From contig JAQPZY010001555.1 of NCBI GenBank assembly GCA_029931535.1, positions 2,738,001 to 2,802,000 on the forward strand: 64,000 bases of DNA, given 5' to 3'. This document shows positions 34,061 through 47,032 of this stretch, piece by piece. Both the position numbers and the translations under genes were made by a program. Position 1 is the first letter of the stretch. Each line of letters opens with the position of its first letter. This DNA comes from Margaritifera margaritifera. Lineage: Eukaryota; Mollusca; Bivalvia; Unionida; Margaritiferidae. The notes beneath the pieces were generated by a model that saw only the letters and a program-made list of their open reading frames with translations, had not been told where the DNA came from and searched no databases.

Positions 34061-35580
34061 GTTGTTGTGACTTGCTTTTTACGCTCCAGCGATTACGTAA
34101 AAGTTTGCATTTATTTCAGTTTGTCTGACACCATTGTATGTACAGTCATGAAACTTAATGAATATATTCAGCTGGGATTTAAAACAACAATAGTCCATTA
34201 TGTTCCAAGTAATACGTTGACCTAATTTGACTGGTTGTGCAGGACTTACAAAGTTACATGTATACATTTAGCCTGAAAATATCAAATGTTATTGATATAG
34301 CTATTGTTGCACATATGATGACGGAAGGTCGCTAAATTATTCACTATTTGCATAGATACCACAATGTAATGTGTATTGTTTCGAACATTATAAACGTTAA
34401 GTGTTATGCTATCTAGAATTAAGTGAGTCTTTTTACTTAATAATCGCTTGTCAAGTTTTCTTCAAATAATGTTCCTAGAGGCACGCAAAGAGTATAATGC
34501 AACTAAATGCCAGTAAATGTGACGAACAACCTGGTATATTTACATCATAGTCAGAAAGTACGAATGAAACAAGGGCAAGGGCCCGCTAATATTATACATT
34601 TTTAATTTGTCCTTTTTTCTACAAGTCCAGATTGAATGCAAACCTGTTCTAAATACATACTTAGTTAAGCAGGAAGAGATATATTCATTTTTCAGGTACT
34701 GGTGTAGACAAAATAAGATCTGTAACATGGCCCGAAAATGGCACGGTGCCGTTAAACTAACTAATTTTGTCCCGCAGCTATATAGTGCAAATCTTTGCTA
34801 CCTGTATATCTCGCGGCTCCTGAGCTACGGTTGGTTGAAGGGGCTTTTGGGCAATCTGTACAGCATATTTTCGTATCAAATCTGATTTTGAAAACTTGTA
34901 AATCAACGTGTCATCGCAATACGCGACTGCCCGTCACCAATTCAAATTACTGGGATACATAGCTGGATAATCGACTTTCCGTCAATATCAAACGACTAAA
35001 CATTTGAAATACTGTACTTATTTTGGTTATGTGACTCAAGAGTCTGTGGATCTGTCATGCGAAAGTCGTCTGGTGAAAGAATCGTCGTGTGACTATTATC
35101 ACTGTTCAACGTGTTAAATTAAAATTATATGCCGTCTGAGCAGAAAGCTGATCTAAATGTCTGCTTCTTTGTAGCATAATGTAGCATAAAAGTACACGAA
35201 TTTTGCCTGTCCCTGAAATACTGAAAGAAACATTCAGTGTATTCAGTAATATGTTCTGAATGTACATGTATGCAATTGTAAAATATCAAAAAACGTTTCA
35301 AAAAGTTTTCAGCTTGTTGTTTTTCTTTTTTTTCCGATTTCCCTCTGAAGGTCAGGAAGTGAAACAAGGCATCCTCTATGAGATGCACATCAGAAGCAAG
35401 TCTTAGTTGTGCTCTTTACTTTCAAACCACATCAATAATTCAGATATGAAATAAAGAACACTGCAGGTCATTTAAACCTCCCCTAGCATTAACAGTGGGA
35501 AACTTAGGGGGTGGGGTATATTTCTTCTAAATTCTGAAATGCGAAACCCCAGAGCAAAACGATAATGCGGGTTGATTACT
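34061..35580. other. no recognisable gene
   Basis: AT-rich, scattered short frames with no domain; no repeat family recognised. Confidence 0.4.
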
Positions 35581-35583
35581 TTA

Positions 35584-36060
35584 AGAGAGAGAGAGAGAGA
35601 GAGAGCGAGAGAGTATGAGTATGCATTTACATGTTAGCTATGGATGAAACATAGCGGAATCGCCGATTTGTTACATCATAATCCAGGGGTCTACTTGGAC
35701 GATGCAGATTGGTTAAAAAAAATTCTCGATTTGTATTCCTTTGTAACATATAAAATGGAAATATGACACAATAATAAGAATAAGAATAAGAATAAGAATA
35801 AAAATAAGAATAAAAATTAATAATGATACCACAAATAATTAATATTACTATTATTATTACCCACTATTATTATTGTGTCACGTATTTATTTTATGTGTTA
35901 AAAAAGAATTACTATTATTATAAAGCTTGAATGAACATAAGAATGAGTGCAAGAAGTGCTCATTTCCAGAGTATAAGACTTCGAAAACAAGTAATAATAG
36001 GAATAATATTGGTAATAATAATAATAGCAATAATAATAATAGGAACAAAAAAGAAAAAAT
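35584..36060. repeat. microsatellite cluster (GA, AATAAG, AAT)
   Basis: GA tract at 35584-35614, AATAAG hexamers at 35771-35815, and interrupted AAT/TTA trinucleotides at 35815-35920 and 35990-36050. Confidence 0.85.
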
Positions 36061-37185
36061 AGAAAAGGCTCGAATGAAAATATAATATATTGGAAAGGTC
36101 CATTACCTAATTTTAAGATTGAGGATTTATTATGGCTACACGAGAAAACGAAATCCACTGCAATAATGATGATGATAAATAAAAATATAATAGAACAGGT
36201 TTCTGTGTGACTGTTCCGTGATTTTATCTTTAGGTGTTGTACTGCGCAATAAAAGGTAATCGCTCCCACACACGCACACACATGCACGCAGAACAACACA
36301 TATACAGGGCACAAACTAAAATAAATTTCTCTTTATTTATCTTACGCATGCACGCTCGTGCACGTAAGAAAAAAAATATTTTAGACTTGCAATAAGGCCA
36401 TTTTTTGGGGTGGGGGTGGGGTGGGCGTTTTTAGACTTATAGTGCCTTTTCTTGCCCTTAATTCTTGTTGGCGTCTACCAAAGCCTCACTATCAACAAAA
36501 AAAAAACATGTTAAATGAAGTGTAGGTCTTCATTCCGTGGTTATTCCTATTTGATCGATGTATTCCTATGCCTAACGTTTTGAAATAAGTAGAACTGGGC
36601 ATTACCAGAGTTCACCTGATGAGAACAGTGGTTACTCAGAAGGGTCATTTATATTTGGATAAGAGGATAGTTCAGCTGGAACTTATGCACGCTCGTAGAT
36701 ATGAGTCTCTGATTCTAGGACAAATGTAGGATCCTGATAGGAGTGAAAGGAGATGACCTAAGTTAATTTGTTTTCATTCTTGAAGTACTTAATTTAGAGT
36801 GAGAGAATGATCGAAGAGGATGGAGGGAGAGTGATGTAAATTTAGATAATCTCTCAATTTATTGTTCCTGTGAAAGGAAATTTCCGTCCCATGACGCAGA
36901 GACACCTTCGTCATTTGAACCTATCCCAGCACCATCACACTGGGTATGGTATGGTACCTTTCGTCCTGCACGGCGTGACCAACCTTTGTTAGACCGTGTA
37001 ACCCTCGGCAGCAGTTAAAGGAAGGTATAGACATGTGGGGGGAGCATGTGTGTGTAGGGAGAAGTGGGTGTTGCTGCGTCATTTCAAAAAGAGCGTGTGC
37101 TGAATGTATGTAACTACTTGCATTTAGTCTTGTAAATATTACTATTGCCACTATTTGTAGCTTTCTTCTTTTTCTTCTTCATATT
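36061..37185. other. no recognisable gene
   Basis: Contains G-rich runs at 36399-36425 and a minus-strand short frame at 36921-37151 without a recognisable domain. Confidence 0.4.
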
Positions 37186-37186
37186 A

Positions 37187-37265
37187 TAATTATTATTATT
37201 ATTAGTAGTAGTAGTAGTAGTATTAGTAGTAGTAGTAGTAATAGTAGCAACAGTAGTATTATTAA
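37187..37265. repeat. (ATT)n/(AGT)n trinucleotide microsatellite
   Basis: TTATTA repeats change to TAGTAG repeats with a few interruptions. Confidence 0.9.
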
Positions 37266-37269
37266 GAAA

Positions 37270-38155
37270 TATGAATAGCCCACAGTAATGAGGATCGCAC
37301 AATTATTGCATGTAATCGAATTAAAATTGAATCGGATAGTGTTAGATTTTTTTTTTTTCGGGGGGATGTATTACATTGTCAACACTTGATCTCAACGAAA
37401 TTAAATTATTTCATCAACATAGGGCATATTGCAGGGATGTCTCTGTGGATATTGTTATTACCTCTCTTAAACACAGACTAACTGACGATGATTCTACAAA
37501 GACTAAGCTAAATGTATCGGCTGTATTGTTCTCTGCATGTGAATATTCCCAATTAGTATAAAAGGTAATATGACATATGTTGCTGTTTAATTACTTTTTT
37601 ATTTCGATCAGCTTTCAATTATTCCATTTTTGTTTTCCTTTTGTTTCTTTTTTTTCTGTGGAGTAAGTGGATGGGTGGGGAAAGGGGAACAAGGTTGTAC
37701 AAAGACATGCGAGAGTGATTCAAGGTACAGTTTGTCAAAGGGATCTGACTCGAGAAAGGTATGTAGCGACTATGTCTGAGAATATATTTCAAAGAAAAAA
37801 AAAGTCAATATTGAAAAATTCTTGGATTTGACAACTGCACCTTTTAACCAGTATTTTCAATTGCTTTAAGCGTCATTAATGGACAGGGCTGGGGATAGGG
37901 AAGATTCTGTATGTGATGCTAATACGTACTTCTATATAGTAAGAACTTAACAAAACTAACAAGTGAATTTGTATGAATTTCTTACCTAAATCGCCTTGTC
38001 ATTTGTAAACTATTGTAAATGGATAAAGGGAGTAGTATACTAACATCACCCAAGTGTTATGCAGTTGACCAGGATAGTATAGTTTCAACGTTAGGTTCAA
38101 AATACCCTACCCCACCCCCATACCCGCACCCTTCCACCCCTCCAAGGGAGAAAAG
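37270..38155. other. no recognisable gene
   Basis: A 61-codon frame at 37376 has no recognised domain. No other signal is seen. Confidence 0.35.
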
Positions 38156-38159
38156 GTGA

Positions 38160-38310
38160 TTTAGTGTCTAATTGGATGACATCATTACCACCCCAGAGAC
38201 CATATTTCTGATTAGACTTTGGTTAAACGTTTCACAAAAGCTATTATCATAGGATATTGTACTTCATCTCCGCATACTAACGAGGTGAACTGTCGTCTCA
38301 TCGACATATA
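38160..38310. repeat. dispersed repeat B, copy 1
   Basis: Matches 40180-40335 in the same orientation: 'tagtgtct-a-tggatgaca', 'gagacc-tatttctga-tagac', 'tttggttaaac' and 'cgcatactaacgaggtga'. The later copy adjoins a half of the fold-back element seen at 39425-39620. Confidence 0.7.
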
Positions 38311-39424
38311 GCTTGGAATTCTTACCGAACAACCTCCCCATACTTTCTAAGATGATTAAATTTTTATTCATGCGATACTCATCACATCAAAACAAAAAAG
38401 CAACTCAAACAGACGACAAAAACACCACACAAAAACAAAACAATGATGCCAGGAAATGTAAGAACTAGAATATCTATTCATTTTCAAAGCAAAACTTGTG
38501 TAATATTCTGTTTAAATAAAACAATAATAAATGTTTTGAGCTATTGTACCTGCTCTGTCTGTCCACAGGATTTCATCCAAGTGAGATCGCTGGCTGGTAA
38601 AATTTATCTTCCTTTTTGGAATTAGATGACCTACCACTATCAGTAGAAGCGGAAAACTGTAGAAATCTACAGGAATCTCTTCTATGATTTGCAAGTTTTA
38701 AGTTATGTTCATGCAACAGTATGGCTGTTGAGTTCACAACTCAATTCCCTTTTAATATTACTTTCACTTTTTCTGTGTGAAATCTGATTTCAAGTTCTAT
38801 TATGTTGTGCCCTTATAGATCTAGCTGCAGTGAACAACATCAACTAATAGGAAACGATATTTGCGCCGTCTGTGTTCATAACGTCTCAAAACATATAAAA
38901 TTACACTACGGTTATTCGTTCTGTTCGAAAGTCTGGTTGTCAAATCATATTATGCATCGCTGACTCACTTTGCAACGTCTTGGTAGGAATGTGTATAATA
39001 CATTTTTATGCATGTTTAACTAACAAGTACAGTACCTAGTTAGGTGAAGGTCCTGTGTATTGAGCATTTACTACAGACTGTATCACCATAGCGTCAAGCC
39101 AGTCGCACACGTTTGGTGTGTTTTCCAATGCACCACGCATCAACATTGTACAATCAATGCAATTTGTTTTTAAATTGAAGGAGCATAATTTTGCATAACC
39201 ATTACCATAGAGTATACAGATAATCACGAAATATAAAAATGTTGTTAATCCTACTTAAGCTATATGATAATATACTTGTATTGCTTACCTGAATTTTAGA
39301 CCATACGAGATTATGGTACGGTCCTCCACCCGTAGTACATCCTTTCACAACTGCTTTTATAACACTAGAGACTAAATTGCTGTGCACATTTTGATAAGAA
39401 AAAAATTGAAAAAAATTGTAAATT

Positions 39425-39625
39425 ATGGTTAAATTAAGCTGCCGTTGTCATGACCAGATATTTTCACACCATACGTGATCATGACGTATTTTACGTCAAC
39501 GGGACGAGTTTCCAATTGTACCGATGTTGCCACAATATGACAACCTACATAATAATGCCCACATCGCTAACTCGTTTTGTTGACGTTACAGACGTCGTAT
39601 TCATTATGTATGCTATATAAATTAC
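39425..39625. mobile_element. fold-back element, ~200 bp
   Basis: The left half ('accatacgtgatcatgacgt', 'acgtcaacgggacgag') is an imperfect reverse complement of the right half ('actcgttttgttgacgttac', 'gtatgctatataaat'), with roughly 70-bp arms and a ~20-bp centre. A lone right-type half in the opposite orientation follows at 40345-40435. Such arms without a gene fit a MITE. Confidence 0.6.
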
Positions 39626-40174
39626 GATGAAAGGTTAATAATTCCACGGTAAATAGACCTATAGTATCTAGCTCTCAGACAAATTAACGAGCAACAACTA
39701 CAAGCATTGGTGTTGTGATGTATACTTAGTTAAACTTGCTTCTAACACAAATACTGTATTTTACAATAGATTTTGACTAGATTTGGTATATAAGCATATA
39801 TTTTTAGGGATTATAGCATGCAGATATATGAGCAACATCCGCAAATACTACTGAAGTGATCTTTCTTCTGATTTACTGAACTTGTTCTGGCTATAGAGGC
39901 TCTTGGGCGAGTTTGATTAGGACAAATCATTAGCAGAGTTTGCGTCAATTCCGATGCTGAATTTTTAAAAACGATTGTTATAAAAATGTATAAATAAGAC
40001 TACATCTAAAAGCATTTTGAAGCAATTGATTAGGATTGACATATGGTGGCATTTCTGACATGATCTACCCCCTGATTGGTCAAACTAGTTACTGATTGGG
40101 ATTACATTTAGTAGATATGTTTATATCATTACTATCTCAAATTAGTTCGATTATTAGTATCATCGACGTGTCTT

Positions 40175-40435
40175 AATGAGGTAATCTAGTGTCTGAGTGG
40201 ATGACAAGATTGTCATCTCAGAGACCGTATTTCTGAATAGACTTTGGTTAAACTTTTGAAGAAAGGTATTATCATTAATATATTGGACCATTCCACTATG
40301 AACTACATCTACGCATACTAACGAGGTGATCTGGCGTGGAATTATTAAGCTGCCATCGTCATGTCGAGACATTTATATAGCATACGTGATGAAGACAACG
40401 TCTGCTACGTCAAGAAAACGAGTTAGCGATGTGGA
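40175..40435. repeat. dispersed repeat B copy 2 with a fold-back half
   Basis: Positions 40175-40340 repeat 38160-38310. Positions 40341-40435 repeat the start of the fold-back element ('taagctgcc-tcgtcatg') and continue into the reverse complement of its right arm ('aaaacgagttagcgatgtgg'). The order shows that repeat B and the fold-back belong to one larger element, split differently in each copy. Confidence 0.6.
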
Positions 40436-41271
40436 CATACTTATGAAGACATGACGACAAAATTTATATACTTAGTTGCTACATTTCACATATTCCTACT
40501 CATCGGTTTTAGCACACAAAACGAACTGAATTTCCCATTCGTGTTCAGTGAAGCATGTTTTTAAGAAATACTATAAATTGTATCAAGAGGAGAGATCTCT
40601 CCAGAGGATAAAATGAGTTATTTTGATCTTAATACATATATCATGACCGAGGGAAATTTATACCAATAAAAGAAAGAACACGTTGCGCACAGTTACGGAT
40701 TCAGAGTTTCGTCGATTGTTGAACACATTTCGGACATTTTACACAGCATTCACCTGCAAGTATCATTTAAGACTTTTCTGTACTAGTCGTGACAGTGGTT
40801 CAGTTGTTTGGTGAACATAAAAAAGGGCTGTGTGGGGGTGCTGATGAGTGAATTGACCTTCAAAGCTTTGATTCGCAAGGAACTTTCGTATGTAATTAAA
40901 TGGAAATTTTCTTTTCCTGCGTAAATACCAGATATATTTCATCTTGTGCAAAAATGACATTTTAACTTGTGGCTTCGCCACTCTTTAAAATATTATATTT
41001 GTTTTTATAGCACACGATGAAATATCTCGGTATTAACGTAGGAAAAGAAACTATCCTCTTTTTATTGGTGAAACATTTACCTTGATTGTTTTTTATTCCT
41101 ATGAAACACATGTGAAAACTATATATTTTTATATGAGAAACTACAAGATTTTGTAATACGAAAAACACATGGAGAGTAATTTTCGTTTCGCTAAGTTAAA
41201 AGTTTGGTAAGTGGGATTTGTAGCGCCATCTAGAGTTATAGGTTTTTGTGACATGATCCCGCATCTTTCAA

Positions 41272-41273
<2 letters not shown>

Positions 41274-41330
<57 letters not shown>
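41274..41330. repeat. (AT)n microsatellite
   Basis: About 28 AT repeats. Confidence 0.97.
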
Positions 41331-41333
<3 letters not shown>

Positions 41334-41990
41334 GTGGCTGTGGTTGTGATGGCGGTGTGGAGTAATGTGGTAGGGAATAAAGAAGAGCTGAAGATAAGAC
41401 GTCCTCTTCGAGTAAGTAGTGCAAGCCACCCAGTTGGAGCTATCAGTTTTAGCTGTAGATCGCCGAATAGGATAATGACGAATTACGGATTTCGAAAGCT
41501 TAAGGATTCGTCGGCCACCACAAGAGAGCTTCAAGGCTCGATAAGAAAGCACGGAGATTTTGTTAGCTAGTATTTTCCAAGATTACAAATTGTTATTGAA
41601 GAGCCCACTTCTCTGATGGCTTCGTCTCTGTCCATCTCTCTGTCGATCTTGAATACGATCCAGTCGGCAACCCACGGCTTGATATAGTCGACGACAAGAG
41701 AGACACAGTTAGAGACCTGGAGACAGACTTATTTGGCGAGCTGAAGCCTGAAAGGTGACAATTCCCGCTGGTGCAGAGATCTGTCACATTCTCGAGCGCC
41801 TGACCTTAAAGGGATACAGCGGGGTTTCACTCCAAAATAAATACCTATCCAAAGAACCCAAGAAGGCCAGACTCGGGGTAGCGTGGCCAAGTGATCCAGT
41901 ATATTGTCCCATCATGACATTCGACGCTTGATTATGTGTGCCAATAGGAGTGATATTTGCGGCACGAAAAACAAGCATTTTGTGAGCTTG
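41331..41990. other. GC-richer unassigned block, possible retroelement remnant
   Basis: About 650 bp of clearly higher GC than the neighbours begins directly after an AT microsatellite. Minus-strand frames (41593-41787, 41784-41978) overlap in different frames, as in a decayed coding sequence, but no domain can be named. Confidence 0.3.
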
Positions 41991-43020
41991 AGCAATAAAT
42001 GGAAACTGCCTTACCTCTCAGGCATGGAAATTATTTTTCTTGCTGAAGATATATCCAATCATTCGGCGCTTTCGCAATGGTTAGTCTGTAATAAAATGTT
42101 ATGCCGATCCTACACACTTAGAACAAAACAATACAAAAGAAATAAATTACACAACGTTGGGATATATTGTGGCAATGAAAAAATTTTGCTTCACCCTAGA
42201 ATAAAACAAAAGGTATGCACACAGATAGGTACTGTTGGGTCAAATTGTGCACAACTAAATAAATGACGAAAAAGCTGAAATATATGCTGAACTGCCAAAT
42301 AGTTGTAGTGAGCAAACTTGTATAATTATCATCAACGTGTGTTCACTTGTAAGTTGAAACTTTCGTGACACATATAATCCATTATTTCAAGGCACAATTT
42401 ACCATATATACAATCTCATGATTCGGTGATCTGGATACGACGAGAGGACAATATCAATGTATTCAAGAGACCTTCATAAAATTATTCTGCATCACATAAT
42501 AATGCGGCTACCTAAGGTTAATATGAATATTACAAAAATAGCTAGAAGTTATTACTGAAAGTGAGATTTGTCTGCCTTTTGATAATATATTAATCAAGTA
42601 CCGCAATAAAACTGGCCTGCTTTGAAATGATAATACGCATGTAATTCTTGTATAAAATAAGTCCTGTAAAATCATGTACCACGAAATGGTCTGATTAATA
42701 CACAAAACTACAGATGTGTTTCGTTGCAAGTTGGCAGCACGGACGGGTGTGACATGCCGTCGAAATACGTCGAGGCTTTACAAACATTTGTACCAATACT
42801 GTGTTCTCAAAAATATATTTGTATACCTATATTAATTACAATTAGAGTAAAGGCTTCTCCATTATTTATTTATCCCAATTAAATATTCACTGATCTAGAG
42901 CATTAAGAACATAAAGTGTAAGGGACATTATTCTTGCACCTACTATCATTGTCTTGATGAAGTAGTCCCCTTTATAACGTTAGCAGGTGTAACGGTTCCA
43001 ATTGTGCAAGCCCAGTGGAG
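41991..43020. other. no recognisable gene
   Basis: A 120-codon frame at 41904-42266 has no recognisable domain. The rest is AT-rich without repeat signals that I can place. Confidence 0.35.
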
Positions 43021-43390
43021 CGGAGCTTAAGTTGTAGGGAACATTGTATTGAGAAATAAACAACAAAGCTAGCTGTGATTGGCGCATTAAGTAAGGGTTG
43101 TAGTTTCTGGAAGGTTTATAAAATTTGGGTATCATGGCTACATGAGAGATTATGTTAGTTCATATCTAGATCTTGGTTTATGTTCTTATGATTTTTAAAA
43201 ATATAGTATGCACATCAATGAAACTATATCCGTTGTGACTGGATAACTCTTACCTCTGTCTAGTCCCAGCAGAGTTATGTATCTTAAGTGCTGTGGTGTA
43301 CATGGTGCTGTCAATGTCAAATTGACAATCTAATGTTGCTATTTGTGATAGTGTGACACTCATGCTGGAGTAGGATATGAAAGAGAAGAG
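43021..43390 (+). repeat. long inverted repeat, left arm
   Basis: Two blocks match the reverse complement of the right arm in order: 43021-43085 ('gtagggaacattgta', 'aacaacaaagctagctgtga') and 43243-43390 ('taactcttacctctgtctag', 'cagcagagttat', 'tgacaatctaatgttg'). The spacer between the blocks differs in length (about 160 versus 90 bp). Confidence 0.75.
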
Positions 43391-44569
43391 CATTATAAGC
43401 CATTGGATGTCGTTCTAATCCTTTACCGTCTGTACTGTATATCTTGTAATCACCAATTACAAATTTATGAAATACAATATGTTTAAACTAAACTAAGTTA
43501 AATATAGAGGATATCGATGTTTTTTGGGTACATATCAGGAAATATTTCATGAGTGAAGTGAAAACATTATATTATCACGAGTGGCGAAACCACGAGGAAA
43601 AATACAAAATGTTTCCATTGCATGAGTAAAATATTTCCATATATCTGCTTAAATGAAACCTAAATTTTTTATTTTTGTTGTATATTTTAATGGCAAAAAC
43701 CTTCGATATGCATGGATTTGTTTCTCGATACTGTGTCAATGTGATTAACGGCCGCATTACTACATCCATAAAAAGAAGATCCGAAATATTGCAACAATGT
43801 TAGGACAGCGACTTTTACAAATTTAGATTGCGCAAATAAAGCATCAAATTGTGTATTTAGTCAAATTAATGAATGCTTTCATGCGAGAATGAAAAGATAT
43901 GTTTGTCTTTACCATGTCTTGCACGGATTGATAAATCCAACATTGCTGGCGTGGGGATACAATAGCAACATGACAAAGCGCTCTAACAGACTTCAGAGCG
44001 TAAGATCAATAAACAAGAAACTTTAATGATTGTGAGTTTTTTTGTAAGAATTTTGGCTGCTATTTATGTTTAGTTTTGTATTCAAACGTGAATTTTGTGT
44101 GTTGGCAGGCTTGCGGTTTATTTCGGTAACAGACGCTTCACAAATATTTCGATTGTCACTTAATTTCGGTTTGCAATTGACACTAATCAATGCCCTATTT
44201 CTCCATCATTTTCAGACATGATTACGATTGTGATGACAGTTAAAATCGCAACTTCAACAGTGTTCTTACTATATGTAATCAGGAGGTTTTCTTAAAGATG
44301 TGTACCGTTTATCGTAGAGTGTAACTTGTATACAACTGTACAGTACGGGTGACACAGAATATAGAATAACATAAGGTCATGTAAGTTCAGCCAATGACAA
44401 TTGGCATGATTCATGTTGAAAACTCATTATAAAAAGTTAATATTTGAAGTCTGCTTTTTGTTGTTTGGGGTTCATTTTCATGCATTCTTGACAGCACCTT
44501 TTCATTGATTACATAAATGTATACTAGAGGGTCAACAGTGTTGACACATTTCAAGATCTTTTCATCCTG

Positions 44570-44635
44570 ATGGGGGAGAGAGAGGAAGAGGGAGAGAGAG
44601 AAAAAGAGAGAGAGAGAAAAGAAGAAGAAAAAATC
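44570..44635. repeat. (GA)n-rich tract
   Basis: Interrupted GA/GGA purine tract. Confidence 0.85.
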
Positions 44636-44651
44636 AAAAAGGCTTAATTTG

Positions 44652-44918
44652 GAAATACAGGTGTTTGGTTTGGTTTTTATGGGTTTAACGCCATTTGTCA
44701 GCACATCATAGCTTATACATGGCGGCCAGTATATCTGGTGGAGGAAGAGCCCGGGAAGAACCACCGACCCACGGGAAGCTACTGGCAAGCTTTCTCACAT
44801 AACCACATTGGCCTGGCCCAAGACTTGAACCCACTCGGACAGAGGCGAGACGGCATTGATCGGTAAAGGCGAGCGCCTCAGACCACTCGGCCACCCGGGG
44901 CCCCCGAAATATAGGTGT
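44652..44918 (-). mobile_element. full-length tRNA-derived SINE with 13-bp target duplication
   Basis: The element 44665-44905 reads on the minus strand from a tRNA-Leu/Ser-like head (A box TGGCCGAGTGG, B box GGTTCAAGTC) through a central block to a tail GGCGTTAAACCCATAAAAACC. Flanking copies GAAATACAGGTGT (44652-44664) and GAAATATAGGTGT (44906-44918) differ by one base, the mark of a recent LINE-driven insertion. The tRNA-like head is part of the SINE, not a tRNA gene. Confidence 0.9.
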
Positions 44919-45074
44919 AAAGAACATACATAAGGGCAGATATACTTCCTAAATGGAAAAAGAAAGTAGTTCCAAAAGTGATATCGCCACTTTGGCGGTA
45001 AAAGTGGTATAGCCACTGTGGCGATATTATTTTGCTCCCACTGATTTATTTCAATATCTCATTATAAAGTATAT

Positions 45075-45130
45075 AATAAAGAAAGTATATTTATTTCGCG
45101 AAACGTTAGCATTAAGGTCTAAGGAAACAA
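45075..45130. repeat. repeat C, copy 1
   Basis: 'aaacgttagcattaaggtct' followed by 'aaggaaacaa' recurs at 47802-47840, there directly joined to the inverted-repeat arm sequence. It may be interior sequence of the same element. Confidence 0.55.
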
Positions 45131-46740
45131 GTTGGTATCGTGATACCTATAGCAAGCAGCAGCCTCGCAAATGTGTCGAAAGAAAGATGTACGTGTAGGC
45201 GCCATTTGTAAACTATAATAGTGTAATTTTGTACAAGCAATGGATATTTAGTATTTTGGTCCAATTTGGACAGACGTGTAGCTTGAAAATGTATGCAATC
45301 TTCATAAAATTGCTCATGTTGACTTTGGAAGGAGCATTTGATAAAGACGGCTATGGTTGACAGAGAGTTGTATGACCTGACGGTTCACTGTCAGTGGGGT
45401 CAGCTGACATAAATACACAAATATATTTTTTTTAACAATGTACCACGTGTGGATCATTTTGGTCACATATTAGATATTTCACATGCATGTCACAATAAAT
45501 CATATACAAATAACACCATCCAGATCTAGAAGAGTATACCATAAACCAGGATAGAGTACACTGTGTGTCGCAAGGAAGGTGTTCCAGTTGTTATAAACCA
45601 TTTTATGTCATATATGATATGCTGGATTAAGTAATGTTAGGTAATTTATTATAGATATGGTCTTCGTTGCCCCTTTCCTTTTTAATGTTTTGGAATAATA
45701 TCATTTTTGTAATTTTTCGTCTCTTTATATTCTTCATATTTTCTATAAGGATAAGTTCTTTTCTTGAGTTTTCTTGTTTTATATGATCAAGTGTCTGAGC
45801 TACGCTAGTCCTCGATGCAACACGACATCCAATTGCTTTACATAGTTTTTCTAACATGTCCTTTATTTCAAGATAGCACCGAACTGTGCGCTCTACCAGA
45901 AAATTGTTTCGCCTTATAACCCTGCTTTTGTCTAAACCTATTTTGAGTATTTGGGTTAACTTTTGTTTTCTCCAGAATTATGGTCTCAAACGATAATTAA
46001 TATATTCCCGCAATGTGCCCTCTGACTGTTTTGATACATACATTTAAAAGTTAATGGTAAGTATAGACCGTTTCCAACCAGTTACCCTTGCATTGTTATG
46101 TATATTGAATTTACAACATGTGCCCACGAGGTAAGTTGTAGTTTAGTTATTTTTTGAGCAACATGTTTACTGCATTTTAGTTCAAGGTCAGAATTGTTTA
46201 CATAGCATTTAGTACTTAGATTGGAATTTTCCATATCTTGACATGCAAATGTCAGGTACACCAGTAAAATTCCATTTAGAGTTACTCATATTATAGAATC
46301 TTCTGTCATGTGACTTGTCTTATATTTATTGAGTGTTGGTATAGAAGATTCCATTCCTATACTAAAATTCATATTATTAAGATCAGTCAAGTAAGGAATT
46401 TATTTTAGTAATCAGATGTTACAGTTGTGAAAATCAGAGCAAATTCAGAGAAAGAGGAATTATTTATTTGAAATATTCATTGGATTTACTCAAATTGCTC
46501 ATTCTCTGTTACATTATTTTAAGATCTAGAGTAGTAACAGCATGAATATGAATTATCACTACTCAAAGTATGATCTTCATGGTAACATTGTACGATAGCA
46601 TCCACGCTGTGTGAAATTCAACACCTGACTTTGTCACTATAAACATTTCATCGTTAAGGTTAAAGATTTCTGAGGAGTAGCCACATCGGTCACGTATTGC
46701 CAGTTCCCTCCATAAGAGCCCTCATTACTCTTAAGACTTT
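45131..46740. other. interior of the inverted-repeat region, no recognisable gene
   Basis: A 76-codon Lys-rich frame on the minus strand (45627-45857) has no recognised domain. Nothing like a transposase is seen. Confidence 0.4.
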
Positions 46741-46744
46741 CGGT

Positions 46745-47032
46745 AAATATACCTTCTGTCGTACTTCAGTATGAGTATTGCATACTGCCATAGCAATCAA
46801 TGCTGGATTGTCAGTTTGAGAAGGACATCACCATATACTCCTGAACACTCAGACAGATAACTCTGCTGGAACTAGATAGGGGTAAGAGTTACAATAGATA
46901 CATTTTGAATGATGACAAACACATTTAAAAGAAAAGAAAACTTAAAAATACCAATCATGATCTAAATAACGTACCAATCACAACTAACTTTGTTGTTCGT
47001 TTCTGAACACAATGTTCCCTACACATTAAGTT
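46745..47032 (-). repeat. long inverted repeat, right arm
   Basis: Reverse complement of the left arm at 43021-43390, with blocks at 46745-46888 and 46970-47032. It ends at a C-run/CA microsatellite (47033-47060), where further pairing is lost. Confidence 0.75.

Noticed and set aside
41904..42266. 120-codon frame next to a GC-richer block
   Set aside because: No recognisable domain, signal peptide or splice signal; amino acid usage looks like translated AT-rich intergenic DNA.
44820..44905. tRNA-Leu/Ser-like sequence on the minus strand with A and B boxes
   Set aside because: It is the head of a complete SINE flanked by target duplications, so it is not called a tRNA gene.
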